Part shown: piece after piece, positions 1 to 12,515 of the stretch
Layout: the number at the start of each line of letters is the position of its first letter
Position numbering within the stretch: position 1 is the stretch's first letter
Assembly (NCBI GenBank): GCA_012295275.1
Contig: CM022665.1
Location: 14,417,976 to 14,477,975, forward strand
Direction: 5' to 3'
DNA: 60,000 nt
DNA from: Chrysomallon squamiferum
Taxonomy: Eukaryota > Mollusca > Gastropoda > Neomphalida > Peltospiridae
Notes under the pieces: model-generated
Database searches by the model: none
Seen by the model: only the letters and a program-made list of their open reading frames with translations
What the model was told of the DNA's origin: nothing
Translations under genes and position numbers: made by a program

Positions 1-4
1 TTTT

Positions 5-43
<39 letters not shown>

Positions 44-337
44 TTATTTTTTTTGTTGTTGTCACTGTAGCGTAACCGGGTAAGTAGGTAGGTGGGAAAG
101 AAGCCGATCGCCGGTCTAGATTTGTGCCGCTGTCTTTAACCCACTAACACAGATTGGGCAGTTTCCAAGGACAACCTCCTTGGACCTTCTGTCATCATCA
201 TTAATAAATTTATCATTATTTTATATATTTATTAAAATAATTATCAGTGCAAAAGGGGGAGGGGAATGAGGCAGAGAGAAAGAAAGAGAGAGAATCTGTG
301 AATTTGTGTATACTATGTCGAATGTTATAAGACAAAC

Positions 338-383
<46 letters not shown>

Positions 384-703
384 CTAATTCGAAACAGTCA
401 TTAGGACTAGAGTCACTATATTTTGATCTATACTCTGTGAGTGAAGTTTTAAAACTTCACAAATTGAAGTCAGTGAGGTGAAAAAAAAAATTAAATTAAG
501 ATTTTAAATTTAATTTTATATATGTATATATTCTTAAAACATGCTTGATATAGCATTAAAAGAGTTTTAGTAAAAAGGAAACTCAAAAATTGCGAATTAA
601 ATTGAGTTATTCTAGCAAATTCATAAATATATATCTAAAACAAATAAATAAATAAATAAACAAATGTAAGCATTTTATTCATTCCACCTTTGACACCCAA
701 GGC

Positions 704-706
<3 letters not shown>

Positions 707-791
<85 letters not shown>
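707..791. repeat. (GA)n microsatellite
   Basis: An essentially uninterrupted GA dinucleotide run of about 85 bp. It creates artificial open frames of alternating Arg-Glu or Ser-Leu on the two strands, which are not genes. Confidence 0.97.
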
Positions 792-792
<1 letters not shown>

Positions 793-1868
793 CTATTTCA
801 GTCTTAAAATTAAGCTGTTTTTGTTTATTTGTATGTATGTTTGCATGCATGTGTGCTGTGTATGTGTGTTGATGTAAGGATATATGTAAAGATAAGTATA
901 TATCATAATATCTAACAAATATACATACTTTTAATTAAAAATAATAATAATAATACATAAATAAATAAATTAATTAATTAAAAAAAAAAAAAAAGAAAAA
1001 AAAAAAAAAAAGCACACACATACACACACAATAAATAAATAAATAAAACCCACACAAAAACAAAGAAATAAAAAAAAAAAAAAAAAAAAAAACAACAACA
1101 ATCAAGACAAAAAACAGTTCAAAACGTTTTAAGTAGATTATGCATACACATTTATTACATTTATTTGTTCTATAAAACATACAAAAAAAGGTCCGTGTAT
1201 AAAAATATTATAAATAGCTCGGGTCATTAGAAACGTTACAACAGATACCATGAGAAGAACCAAGTATTATTATTTAGAAAATATGTATACGTTTTATTGC
1301 ATGAGTATATAAATGTATGTATATCATCATTAAAATAAAATAAAATACAATGAAATAAAATCTGTTTAAAATATATTGCTGGTTTCGTTTTTAAATAATT
1401 TCTGATTAACTCGAGTCAGTGAAATGTGTCGAAAAGACTCGAGTTCCATTTCACTTTCAAAGAAAGATCATAAGGAAAATCGAAGCCTTTTCTTAACCCC
1501 AGCACATAAATCTATGTTAAATTACTTAGGCATGTTTTATACGAAATAATTTAAAAAGCCAATGAAAAACTCTAGTAACAGAATCATGACCGTAACCATA
1601 ATAAAATTAAACAGTTATGTAAATGAATTTCTTGCCTTTATACAAGATAGATTTTAGTAATTAGAAAAATTATTCATATTTGAAATACTTTGTTGTATAT
1701 ACTATACAAATAATAATAACGTTAATAATGATTGAGTACAAAATGAAATTATCCTAAAGATGAGTATTGAAGATAAAATAAAGATGTTGAACAGTGGTAG
1801 ACACTGCGTTTGTATCAAAAGGAAGATGATTAGACATAAAATACGCTTAACAACATAAGCCACTCAGT

Positions 1869-1907
<39 letters not shown>

Positions 1908-2119
1908 GTATACTGCCCACTGATGAAAGAATTTAACTTTATTTCATAGCAAGAATTATCTTTTTAGACAGAATAGTACTTGAAATATCTCTATTTAAAT
2001 GAGATGAATTTTTGAAAATGTCGAGTTTCCATCGTTTATTGCTAAGATACGGTGATACCCTCTAACTGAATAAAACACGTGAATCACAAATAAATGATAA
2101 TGAAGTTTCGTATGTTAAA

Positions 2120-2392
2120 TAATATTACACAAATTACGTTACATTAATGTCATGATTAACATTATTACATAAGATATATTTAAACTATTTTTAACATAAA
2201 CAGTTTTGCACAAATTATGTTATACCGTTTTCTCGATAAATAACATTGTGTAAATTATTATTACACGGTTTATAACTTAAATAATGTTACACAAATTACG
2301 TTACACTGAATTCACGATAAAAATACTGCACAAATTACATTACACTTTTTCACATTAAATTGTATTACACAAAATTATATTACATTATTTTT
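2120..2392. repeat. Degenerate AT-rich minisatellite
   Basis: A motif close to TTACACAAATTACGTTACAC recurs about six times with substitutions, near 2124, 2204, 2251, 2285, 2325 and 2363. The spacing settles to 34-47 bp after a longer first interval. Several copies are followed by a TTCACGATAAA-like segment. The repetition is visible by eye; there is no coding potential. Confidence 0.65.
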
Positions 2393-2948
2393 CTTTGTTT
2401 GTAACTTAGGAAATTATACTAAGCAATTATAAAATTAAATTATCAATCATAAATTATAATTATATATTACTGAAAACATAATGAGAAGCCGGTATACCGA
2501 TTATGCTGATCGTTTTCATATGGATAAATAAATAAAAATTGAAAAATGACATGATAGGTAAGTTATTTAATATAAATAAATTATTTTATTGTTTGTGTGT
2601 TTGTCTGTTGTTGTTTTTTACCCGGTGTGTTGATTACTGTTTTTATTGTTTGATTGTTCTTTTTTTTTTTTAAATTCCGTTGCATAGATACTTATTGCCA
2701 TTGAAATGGTAAAGACGCATTATTTGTTAATCAGTTAATCCTGTAAATAATATTGCAAAGCTTTATTGTAATATTTTTAGGCTATTAAATAATATTGCTG
2801 TATCTGGATCAATTTCATAGAAATAATTAGATACTGCAGAGTAAAAACGAAAAGCATGAATAATTTTTATATGTCTCTGATAATTATTAATTGTATTACT
2901 GCAGGAAGACGCGATACATTTGCTAAACATGAATAGTAATTATTTCAT

Positions 2949-3287
2949 CTATGACTGCGACAGGACGTTGGCCACGGATATCATAAGACCAACAACGACG
3001 ACGAAGACGGTTGGCGTTTTGACGTCGGCGACGTTGGTCTTGCGAACCTGACAGTAATGTGGGTTGGAAGTGTCAGAGGAATCTCTGAGAAATGAAGACT
3101 GGACCCCAGTCCAAAACGTCTTGGTGTTTCTTACAACAGTAGCCCTAAAAATTAAAATATCAAGCTAGTTAAATGAAAAAAAAAAAAAAATAAAAAAAAA
3201 AATAAAAATAATAATAATAGATATGACAAAGAAATCATACAACGAATTACTTCTAAATGTGAAGGTACATTTATATATATCTATATC

Positions 3288-3319
<32 letters not shown>

Positions 3320-4665
3320 TATATATAAATATTTCATTTTATTTTATTATAATGATTTAATTTTTTTTACTACTTCTACTACTGCTTTAAGAAATACTTC
3401 TACTCCTATTAATATAAACCCTACTTCTACTATTACTACTACTTCTGTTACTACTACTATTACTACTTCTAATACTACTTTCACTACTACTACGACTACA
3501 ACGATGACGATGTTGCTGATAATAATAACGACTGCCGTCTCTTCTTTCACAAGTATTAAAATCTAACAACAAGTGTTGGTATTCACATAGAAGTTACCTT
3601 ATTTTGACTAGTTTGTAACTCACACGGTATTTATATTTTATCTTCATATATAAAAATAAATAGTAAAAAAAAAAAAAAAAAAAAAAAAAATTACATGGAG
3701 GAAATAACACAAACGGATCTAGGGATGGTCATACATGGTCTTCTTCAATTACTTTTTTTTTTTTTTTTTTTTTTTTTCCAGCTGCTATATTTGATAATGA
3801 AATTCATTTCATCTCTAAAGTTATTTCCAGCACAATAACGACGAAGCCCCCTTTATTCTAAGATTGTGAATAATTATAACTTACTGGAAGTATATGTGAC
3901 CCACTGTCGGGGATGGTGCAGTCCATTTAAATGTCTGCTCTGTTTGGTGGATGTGATCTTTGTGACATATAGCACTCTGAAAATAATTTTTTTAAATAAA
4001 TTAGTGAATCAACTGCTTGTTTCACTTCCACTGTCAGCTGACAAATAACTCTCAGTTTATTATTTGTTTGTTTTTAAGTTTTAGTTGTTGTTATTATTAT
4101 TATTATTTATATTTCGGTATACAGTTGAGATGTTCAAGTGTATGATTAAATAAAACTACTACTACTACTACTAATAATAATAATCATTTAAATTACTTTC
4201 AAATAATGTAATGTACTATGTAGAAGAAGTTATTTTTAAATACATTTCATAACTGATTACGATTTAACACGCCTGTTTATTTCACCATCATATACTGGCA
4301 ACTTATATCCCTTATCATTTCTTTTTATGTAATACTCCCCAAGCGTAGATTGACTGTGGATACTCCTTAACTAACCTTATGGTTTCCGCCGCAGTCCAGT
4401 GTTTTCAGAAAGTTGCTGCTTGAATTAAAGGTGAAAGTTCCCACTGGTTCTGTCTGTTTGTCTGATTCGCAGTTAGCACGTCTGGCCTGCACAAACAAAC
4501 CTTCATAATATACAGACGTATCGCTGGTATTAGCTGTCTTCAAAGTTACTGAAACATAGCAATAAAGATGATGATGATAATAATAACAACAACAACAGTC
4601 AAAATGTGAATGGAAGAAATGCAGTTACTTCATCTGTTATGATGGTAATAATATATATTTAAGCC

Positions 4666-4725
<60 letters not shown>

Positions 4726-5914
4726 ATAGTTGAAGGGACATAACTCATGTTACTTGTTATTGTTTCTCCAGCCGAGTACATTTTCGCTTCTGCTCTGTTT
4801 GTGTTCTGAAGCATGAAGGAAACAATAGCACTAGACGTCTGTGCGTCAGTGTTATGTCCCACGGGATACATGTGTTGGCAGGCGGACACAGGGGGGCCAT
4901 TCGGGTAGGCGTGGACAACGGTTAGCGCCACCGATAGCACAATGAGAAAAACCTGAAAGTAAAGGGATAAATTCAATTCATGTAAACTAAAAACCAGTTA
5001 AGTGATAGATGCCATAACCTTAGTAGTGGTAGCTTCTGAAACAACAGTAAGATATGTTAGTACTGTTGGAGTGCTGTGGGAGTAGTAGTAGTAGTAGTAG
5101 TAGTAGTAATAGCAGCAGCAGGCAGGAGCGGTAGCAGTAGTAGCTAGCAGTAATTTGTCTTTGTATGTGTGCGTGCATTTATGTATATTTTTATACTACA
5201 TATGTATGTAACTGACATATGAAACTAAGGATGTTCTCTGTACATCTAGGTCAGCCCGCATTGCAGAAACTGACACATCGCTCAAGTTTAAACCCGTAAC
5301 GTCATATTTACGATTGCTCATAATGTTTCTTCTGCACCGGAAAATCCTGATTATAAACGCTCTAGTTTGAGAGTCTATTTTTCTTCTTCTTTTATTATTA
5401 TTATTGTTGTTGTTGTTGTTGTTAATGCTGTTGTTGTTGTTCATCTGCTGCTGCTGCTTTTATTGTGAATAACAAAAGTAACCAAATATTTTCACACACA
5501 CAGACATACGAACACACGTAATTATATCAACAGGCAACCAGAAACATTATCTGTTGAGCATATGTTTCTCCGTTTCACATGTACCTTCGTCTTTGCTTCA
5601 AACAACAATTGACTAAAAGGTGTGGGCATTGTCTTTAAGTTACTGTTTATTTCACTGTCCTGCAAGTTTTTAATCTGAAACGAATTATCTCACTCTGTCT
5701 CCCATGTTGTATGCCTGTATGAATGTATTTTCTTTTCACTGGGAAATAAGAATTACAAACCTCGAAAAAAACATAGATTATTATTATTTAGTTAAGAAAC
5801 ATAACTTTTGCTTGTTCAAAAAAATCGTGAATGTTCAAGTCACTGACGTGTCAGTATTAATTAATTTTAATTAGAATGCAACAACAGTAGTTTGATCTTG
5901 ACAGAATAAAGCTT

Positions 5915-5991
<77 letters not shown>

Positions 5992-7099
5992 GCAAAAAAC
6001 GAAAATGAAAATAATAATAATTCAGTTCACGATACTGAATTCCAGGATCAGACCTATATTTAAATAAAAATAAAGACATTCCATCTTGCCATCCGGTTTT
6101 AAATTACAATGCAAACTCACATATAGATGATTCATACGAAACTAACAAAAATATCACGTACAGGACATACTTCAGAAAACTGTAATACACGAATTTCAGA
6201 ATACGAGTTTTAATCTTTTCGAAATCGTTGTGACGTCAACGAACCGAATAAGCCCCAAAACACGTTGTGCAAATATATTTTCGAAATAGGACAGCTCCGC
6301 CTATTTATTTTGAAATGCCAGTAAATAAAGACGGTACATTATAACCTTGAACAAATATTTTGAAAATATTGTTTTAAAAATGCAGTAACAAAATAAAATA
6401 ATTCACTGAAAAGTATAGAAAAATAAGAAATACTTGAAATTTAAATATGAACAACAGGGTGAAAAGAATATTTAAAAATTACACATGAAAAAAGAAAGAA
6501 AAAAAAAAAACTGTCAACGAAAGTAAAACAAATAAATAAAAATAAGAAAAAAAATAAGGAAAAACACACTCACACATAAACACACACACACACAGACACA
6601 CAGGAACGCACACACACACACACTCAGACATACGAATGACTATTTCCTCTTCTAACCGATTCTCCGTGACAGGTTTTCGAAATCGTATATTTCTGCTTGA
6701 TAAAAAGATCCTTTGCTGCTGGTAGATAAGAATAAAAATTGGACTGATTACAAAACATTTAACCATTACATTACAATATATTGAGGTTCCATTCGCTGTC
6801 ACATTTACTTAAAGTAGGTAAAAAAAAAAAAATGTTTGTATAGGTAAATATATCAGTACAAACGTCTTTCCTATTCTTATTCTTCCTTTTAGATATATAT
6901 ATATATCCACTTCTATATTATATTTGTTCAAGGTCGACCTTGAACAACTGTTATTGAATATCAATAAAGATTCCTATCAGTAAACCACGGCAAGGAGTTA
7001 AAAGGTTAGCTCTGTTGACTAATAATGTTATAAAACTGAAACACAAAGAACAAAGCTACCATATTACGCCAGACTGAGTTATATATGTTTCCAAACAGT

Positions 7100-7135
<36 letters not shown>

Positions 7136-7996
7136 TATTATTATTATTATTACTACTACTACTATTATTATTATTATTTGTTTGTTGTTTTTATTGTTAT
7201 TATTATTTTTATTATTGTTGTTGTTGATGATGATTATGATGATGATCATGTTGCCACTGCAATAATAAATAAGAGGCTGTTCTTTAAAACATCTGAACTT
7301 CCACTTTACTTCGTGGCTTCATTCAGTTCTCGATTATCTTCTATATCGTGATCTTTTTATCCGCCTCTTTATGCTTATTTAAACTTCAAAACTTCGAGAG
7401 TGTTTGCCTTTCTTTATTTTGTCCTTTACCTTTTATAATAACAAGGTCGGTTAGTACCTAACGACCTAGATACAAAGCGTGGGATTGGCTGAACGACATT
7501 CTTCAAAGGTCACCTTTGGTCTCCAAGACAACGAGAATTAGAATATCAGTAACTATTTAAATGAAGTATGTGCAGATCAATGTTTTCATTCAGGGTGAAG
7601 CATTTATTACCGCCAGCAAACAATCGAGTATGAGACCAGAGCACAGTGTTGTTGGGTCACCGTGTGTAATAGGAAACACTGTCAAAACAGTACACCTGAA
7701 TTTGTCACCCACGGCAAACTCTGAACACAAGAATGCACATGGTACGACTTTTGATAGCCAACAGTGAACTGAATGTTTAATACATTCGTGCAAAATTACA
7801 TCGGTGACATGATAGAAAATAAATTACCACGTTTCTCTTAAAAAACCAAACCGCCCCAAAAAAAAAAAACCAACTCTTTCAGTAAAACAACAAACAAACA
7901 AAAAGATTAATATTAAATAATAATATTAAAGTTAAACAAATAATCATTAAATAAAATAAATAAATAATAACAAGAGATAAACAACAACTACTACAA

Positions 7997-8074
<78 letters not shown>

Positions 8075-8425
8075 TTAAAATATCAAAATAATCGAATGAC
8101 AGTACAGAAGTAAACTCAGCTTCTTTCCGCTTCAACAACTCCAAGACGTTGTTATCACGTGGTATCGTTTATGGCATCATGTTTTAACTTTTAATACTTC
8201 TAAATGCTAATAAATTCAGGCCTACATAGTCAAAACTGACAAGTATTTTAAAATAACTGACAGTGGAAGGAATGAATAAATAAAGAACACTAAAATCTAG
8301 GTCAAGGAAAATGAGGTGAAGGTCTCTTAATCTATAAGTATATAGTGAAATTTAGCAAGTACAGATTATTTATACGAAACTTTATTATTATTCTGTTTAT
8401 GTGTATATCAATGCCTAGTTATACT

Positions 8426-8465
<40 letters not shown>

Positions 8466-8791
8466 GATTGATAATATGGTGTTGATGTGAATCTTTATGT
8501 ATATGTTTATGAATGACTGTCATAAATATTTTTGTTCTAAAATCATAAACTAATTCTACGTCAGCTACAATTAGTTGTTTGAATGTCAAAGGCAAGTAAG
8601 ATATAACAGTAACGGTGTTAGTTAAATTTCAAGTGAGCAGTTGTGTCAATATGTTTGGGTGAATACTGAAAACTACTGAGGACAATGTATACAGCTAACG
8701 GTTAAATGAAACGAGCAGTTAAGTCTTAAATACGAGAATAATTTTTGTTTATTTATTTCTTTGTTGTTTTATTATAATAATAATAATAATA

Positions 8792-8824
<33 letters not shown>

Positions 8825-9134
8825 TCCGTGTTTGTTTATTCGTCGTTGTTATTTTTAAATTTTACATAAAGAAACTCATATCGTCATCGTTATATTATGA
8901 AATCGAGGATATACATTTAAAAAACGAAGCCTTTTTTCATTATTCCCGTTAATCATTTCTTAACACTTTGTGCAAAACACAGTAAAGTTGCTTACCTGGA
9001 TTCTTGCAATATACTGTGGGTAGGTATATATACATACCTATGTCTGTCTATCTGTCTATTTATACATATCTACCTATCAACCTACATACCTAAATACATA
9101 CATACATACATACATACATACATACATACATACA

Positions 9135-9181
<47 letters not shown>

Positions 9182-11136
9182 GTATGTATTTATGCTATAA
9201 TGTACATATATATCTATGACATAAGACTGTCTTAGCCATTCAGTAAATCTCTTTGTCTGCAAGTGTATAAATAATTTTTAAAGATGTTAAATTTTTAAAA
9301 TAAAGTTATGAAAACTACATATTACTATTAATCTTTATAATGAAGCTCATTTTATTGCTTAATGTTTAACTGCAACATTGATAAGACCCTTCTCCTATTT
9401 CTGTAATTCTGAATTCGTCCCTGGTTGTAACATTATGTTGTAACTCCTCTTTTAAAATACGGCAGACTGCAGCAGTTTCATTATATCATCATTCCTCGCA
9501 TTCCTGGCTATATTTAGTAATACACGTTATTCATCATGTGAAAGGTAGGAGAGGTAAATTACTCTTATACGAAGTGCCTACTTTATCAAGTAAACTTTCC
9601 TCTGAATTCTTTTTTCACGTAATGGTGGCTTCTTTTTGTTCTCGTTTGAAAAAGATTGTTAGTCTGTGGTGCAGAATGGACACTTCGGATCTGCATTGTG
9701 TAACTATTTTATTTAGCCTATAAAGATATTTATTTGATTAGAAAAGATTCAAATTAAACTGAATGAAAGAATGAATATTTATTTGACTCGACCTCAACAC
9801 ATTTTGTTATTTCTAGTTGTTAGTTATTAAACATCTTTTTTTTTTTTTATACTGATGAACGTACATTCATCCATCCATCCATCGATCCATACCTACATAT
9901 ATGTGTATGTATCCGCCATCACCAAAAATATACGACAGGACCTTTTAAAATTATTCTTGAAATAACCAAATCCGGGCAGACCTATTTTTGTCAGTTTGTA
10001 TAATGGCTGGTTTCTGTTTGCTTGCTCCACCTTTACAGAACAGCTTCGATAGACAGATACAGAATTACAACAAGTGGTGGGCACAGTTATTACAGTGAAT
10101 ATAACTTTTACTAACAAAGGAGTTTCACTGTACATTATTATATTACATATAAGAAATATATTTATTTACAAATAAAGTTAGTGGGTGTTCACAGCTGTTG
10201 TACTCTCCCCTAAATCCGCATATATCCTTAAGTTAATCCTAAGATCTATTATTATTATTATTATTATTATTATTGTTATTATTATTGTTATTATTTGTCC
10301 TTCTTTATTGTTGCTTTTTAAAATACCTTTCTTTTATTTATAAAAAAATAAATTATTGTTTTTTGTGGGGGTTTTTTGGTCTTTATTTCCGTTTTCTTTT
10401 TCATTTTTTATTTATAGCTTTTCTTCCGAAAAGATAATAGACTGTAAAATACTAATCTTATTTTCTGAATATCGTGACGATAAAGAAAGAAAAAGTGTGA
10501 AAAGTTTACCAAAACTGTCTGTGGACACGATCTTATTATTAGTTTTTTCTTTTCTTCTCATCCCTGTTCTTTTTTTTTCATTGTTCTTTGCACATTTTAA
10601 ATTTAAGTGCTATTTTATTTTTTTTTGGGGTTTGTTTATTGGTGTGTGCTTTTTTTTAATGTGTATTCGTGTGTTTTATTTTATCTTACAAGTAAGCTAA
10701 CGTTATATGTGCTGATTAATATACATGAGGGAAACGGTTTTATTTCACAGCCTGACACTGTTCAAACTACAGCAGTAATCTCTCACTGATAAGAAAATTA
10801 CTCACAGCTTTTCCTGCACAAAACAGCGGAACTGTAAATCCGTCCCACACTTCAGTTCAGAGAAAGTATTACCGAAGTAACGAAATGATAAAAATATGAT
10901 ATATACATACACACACGCACTTACGTTAGTACGTACAAATATCACACAACAAACAAGTTTATATGTTATATTAATATGAACTAGACGAAACATTCAGAAC
11001 CTTTAAATGTCTGAAGATTTATCAAATTTACAAAGATCAAACATATATAGCCTATGTATCCTTTACAAAATATGCTTTAGAGTTAATGATTAAATTATTA
11101 AAATTTTAATAAAAAAAAAAAAAATGTGTATATATT

Positions 11137-11177
<41 letters not shown>

Positions 11178-11684
11178 TTAAAAAGACAAAAGGTGGTCAG
11201 TGTTGAATTATGCGAATGAGAGATGCGTGTAAACAAATAACAAAATAAGGTTAACTAAATGAGTTTGCAAATGCTGTGGAAATGTTAGTTTAATACAAAA
11301 CGTACTTTCTTGTATAACAAATGTGTTTATTATGCAGGTAGCGTAAGGGAAATAGCACATATAAATCAAGCAAAAGAAGTGAACATTAATTGTGTTGACG
11401 ACTAAAACAACGTAAACGAAACGAAAAAGACATAAACTGGGAAAATTAATTATGATGAAGAAAAAGAAAGAAAGGAAAAAAAAAAACTATCAGTGATAAA
11501 GACAAAAGACCTGTAAAAGGAAGACAAAGAAAAATAATGAAAGAAAAGAAAGATTATATACATATATAAGTATATATATAGACAAAAAAATAAAAATAAA
11601 AAATTAATTGATTGGTGTAGTTATATTTAGAAATATATCCTCAACAAAAGTATCTGTTATCTTTTGATGGAAACGTTTAAGAGA

Positions 11685-11719
<35 letters not shown>

Positions 11720-12192
11720 GAGAGAGAGAGAGAGAGAGGGGGGTCAAGATGTTAACAGTGCATTAACGCATTTCTGGCGCCGATCCCAGGAGTGATGAAT
11801 AAAAAGGATGCTGTTTTCATGACCTATATATACAGATCACGTTTGTATGCTGCTTGCACATACATTTCTGTGGTAAGCATATTTATTGCTGAATACAAAG
11901 GCACGTTTTGCGAACATAGTTGTTTCGGATGTATGTGAAAAAAAAAAAAAAAAAAAAAAAAACATTTGAAGAAGAACAAGAGGAAATATTGAAAAATAGA
12001 CGGAGCGACTAATTTACAGAAAGTCGGAAAGATAAAGCCGTTTTGAAACAAAAAATTTAATTTAATGTTATTAGCAATAGTAGAACTAGCAATAGCATCA
12101 TCTTCGTTATGTTCAGAACGATGAAATAAAATAATTGTAATAATAATACTACTTGGAAAAATAATAAATATATAAGAAAATGAAATAAGATT

Positions 12193-12223
<31 letters not shown>

Positions 12224-12515
12224 ACATAAATAAATTCAATTCTATACTTCGTAGTCCTTATAATTTTTTATGATAAAATTTAGACACATTTTCTCTTTAA
12301 TTTTTTTTTAATTTAAATTCGATTATATTAACTTAAGCCTCAAGTTTAGTAAACTATATTTTTTTAAATAAAAATACATTCCAAATTCTTCAGGCTTGTT
12401 CATATTCGAAAAAAAAAAAAAAAAAAAAAAAAAAATAATAATAATAATAATAAATAAATAATAATTAAATAAATAAATAAGTAAAAAAGAATCGAAAGCT
12501 TACCTGTAAAACCAT
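2949..12515 (-). CDS. Reeler-domain secreted or membrane-anchored protein
   Basis: Minus-strand exons in order: 12504-12515 (tentative start), 4754-4952, 4376-4548, 3885-3976, 2949-3144. All have AG/GT borders and phases agree (0,1,0,2), giving about 223 aa and stop TAG at 2949-2951. The N-terminus is a hydrophobic signal peptide (residues 1-19, ending VVHA) followed by YPNGPPVSAC, the typical opening of a Reeler domain. Later landmarks are YEGLFVQARR, VGTFTF, a Cys before the HKDH stretch, FKWTAP and ATVVRNTKTFWTGVQS, all in family order. The C-terminus ends in a hydrophobic stretch (about 203-219), suggesting a GPI or transmembrane anchor. Reeler-only proteins include insect Noduler/Hdd11-type defense proteins, so an extracellular, possibly immune, role is inferred from family only. 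The domain call is firm; the first exon is less certain. Confidence 0.82.
3367..3505. repeat. Imperfect (TAC/TTC)n trinucleotide tract
   Basis: About 140 bp of irregular TACTACT and TTCTACT units lie in the last intron of the Reeler gene. They give spurious Val/Ile-rich and Ser/Arg-rich open frames on the minus strand. Confidence 0.8.
4669..4722. repeat. (CT)n microsatellite next to a Reeler exon
   Basis: A CT run of about 54 bp. It lies some 30 nt inside the intron from the 5' splice site of exon 4754-4952 on the minus strand, and adds a false Arg-Glu tail to the open frame if read through. Confidence 0.95.
5919..5989. repeat. (TC)n microsatellite
   Basis: An uninterrupted TC run of about 71 bp; it gives a false Arg-Glu frame on the minus strand. 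Confidence 0.97.
6924..6947. promoter_or_regulatory. Perfect 24-bp palindrome of nuclear-receptor-like half-sites
   Basis: The arms TTGTTCAAGGTC and GACCTTGAACAA are exact reverse complements with no spacer. Each arm contains TCAAGGTC, close to the extended half-site (TCAAGGTCA) bound by ERR/SF-1 type monomeric nuclear receptors. The palindrome is seen directly; a regulatory role is inference. Confidence 0.4.
7999..8074. repeat. (AAT)n/(ATT)n self-complementary microsatellite
   Basis: An AAT run passes directly into an ATT run, making a long, self-complementary AT-only tract that could extrude as a hairpin. Confidence 0.95.
9095..9163. repeat. (CATA)n microsatellite
   Basis: About 17 CATA units followed by a TA run; this gives a false Tyr/Met/Cys/Val repeat on the minus strand. 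Confidence 0.97.
11687..11738. repeat. Compound (CA)n(GA)n microsatellite
   Basis: A CA run at about 11687-11715 is joined to a GA run ending at about 11738, followed by a short G run. Confidence 0.95.

Larger units (their letters stand above)
1..2948. other. AT-rich intergenic stretch with microsatellites; 3' flank of the Reeler gene
   Basis: No exon with usable splice signals was found here. The stretch holds a TTTA repeat at 1-44, GA repeats at 342-377 and 707-791, poly-A at 1870-1905, a perfect 20-bp palindrome at 441-460, interleaved inverted repeats at 1408-1455 and a degenerate minisatellite at about 2120-2390. On the minus strand, AATAAA at 2642-2647 (about 300 nt past the Reeler stop) and at 2585-2590 are possible polyadenylation signals. 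A richer-complexity patch at 70-190 shows no open frame longer than about 20 codons. Confidence 0.6.
4953..12503 (-). other. Putative 7.5-kb first intron of the Reeler gene, rich in simple repeats
   Basis: No credible coding exon was found. The stretch contains CT at 5919-5989, TG at 8429-8462, ATT/AAT runs at 7101-7185, 7999-8074 and 8777-8822, CATA at 9095-9163, GA at 11141-11173, CA+GA at 11687-11738, AATA at 12192-12234 and poly-A tracts. It also holds two inverted repeats built on AGGTC half-sites (6924-6947, 7504-7518). A short minus-strand segment near 8995-9015 has an acceptor-like and a donor-like border (18 nt) and could be an extra microexon, but nothing else supports it. The unique segment 7560-7760 is open on both strands but matches no family I know. 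Confidence 0.5.

Noticed and set aside
70-190. GC-richer unique patch near the left edge
   Set aside because: No frame longer than about 20 codons and no convincing splice pair; it could be a fragment of something outside the window.
635-872. Open frames on both strands made of Ser-Leu or Arg-Glu repeats
   Set aside because: They are translations of the GA microsatellite; the same applies to frames at 5867-6079, 32329-32523 and 56397-56729.
7561-7793. Overlapping 67-68 codon ORFs on both strands
   Set aside because: Balanced composition, but no splice sites, no family resemblance and open on both strands; more likely part of a dispersed repeat.
9893-10135. 80-codon minus-strand ORF ending near CAGTGAAACTCC
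   Set aside because: Looked at as a transposon end, but no matching inverted partner was found and the peptide is unrecognised.
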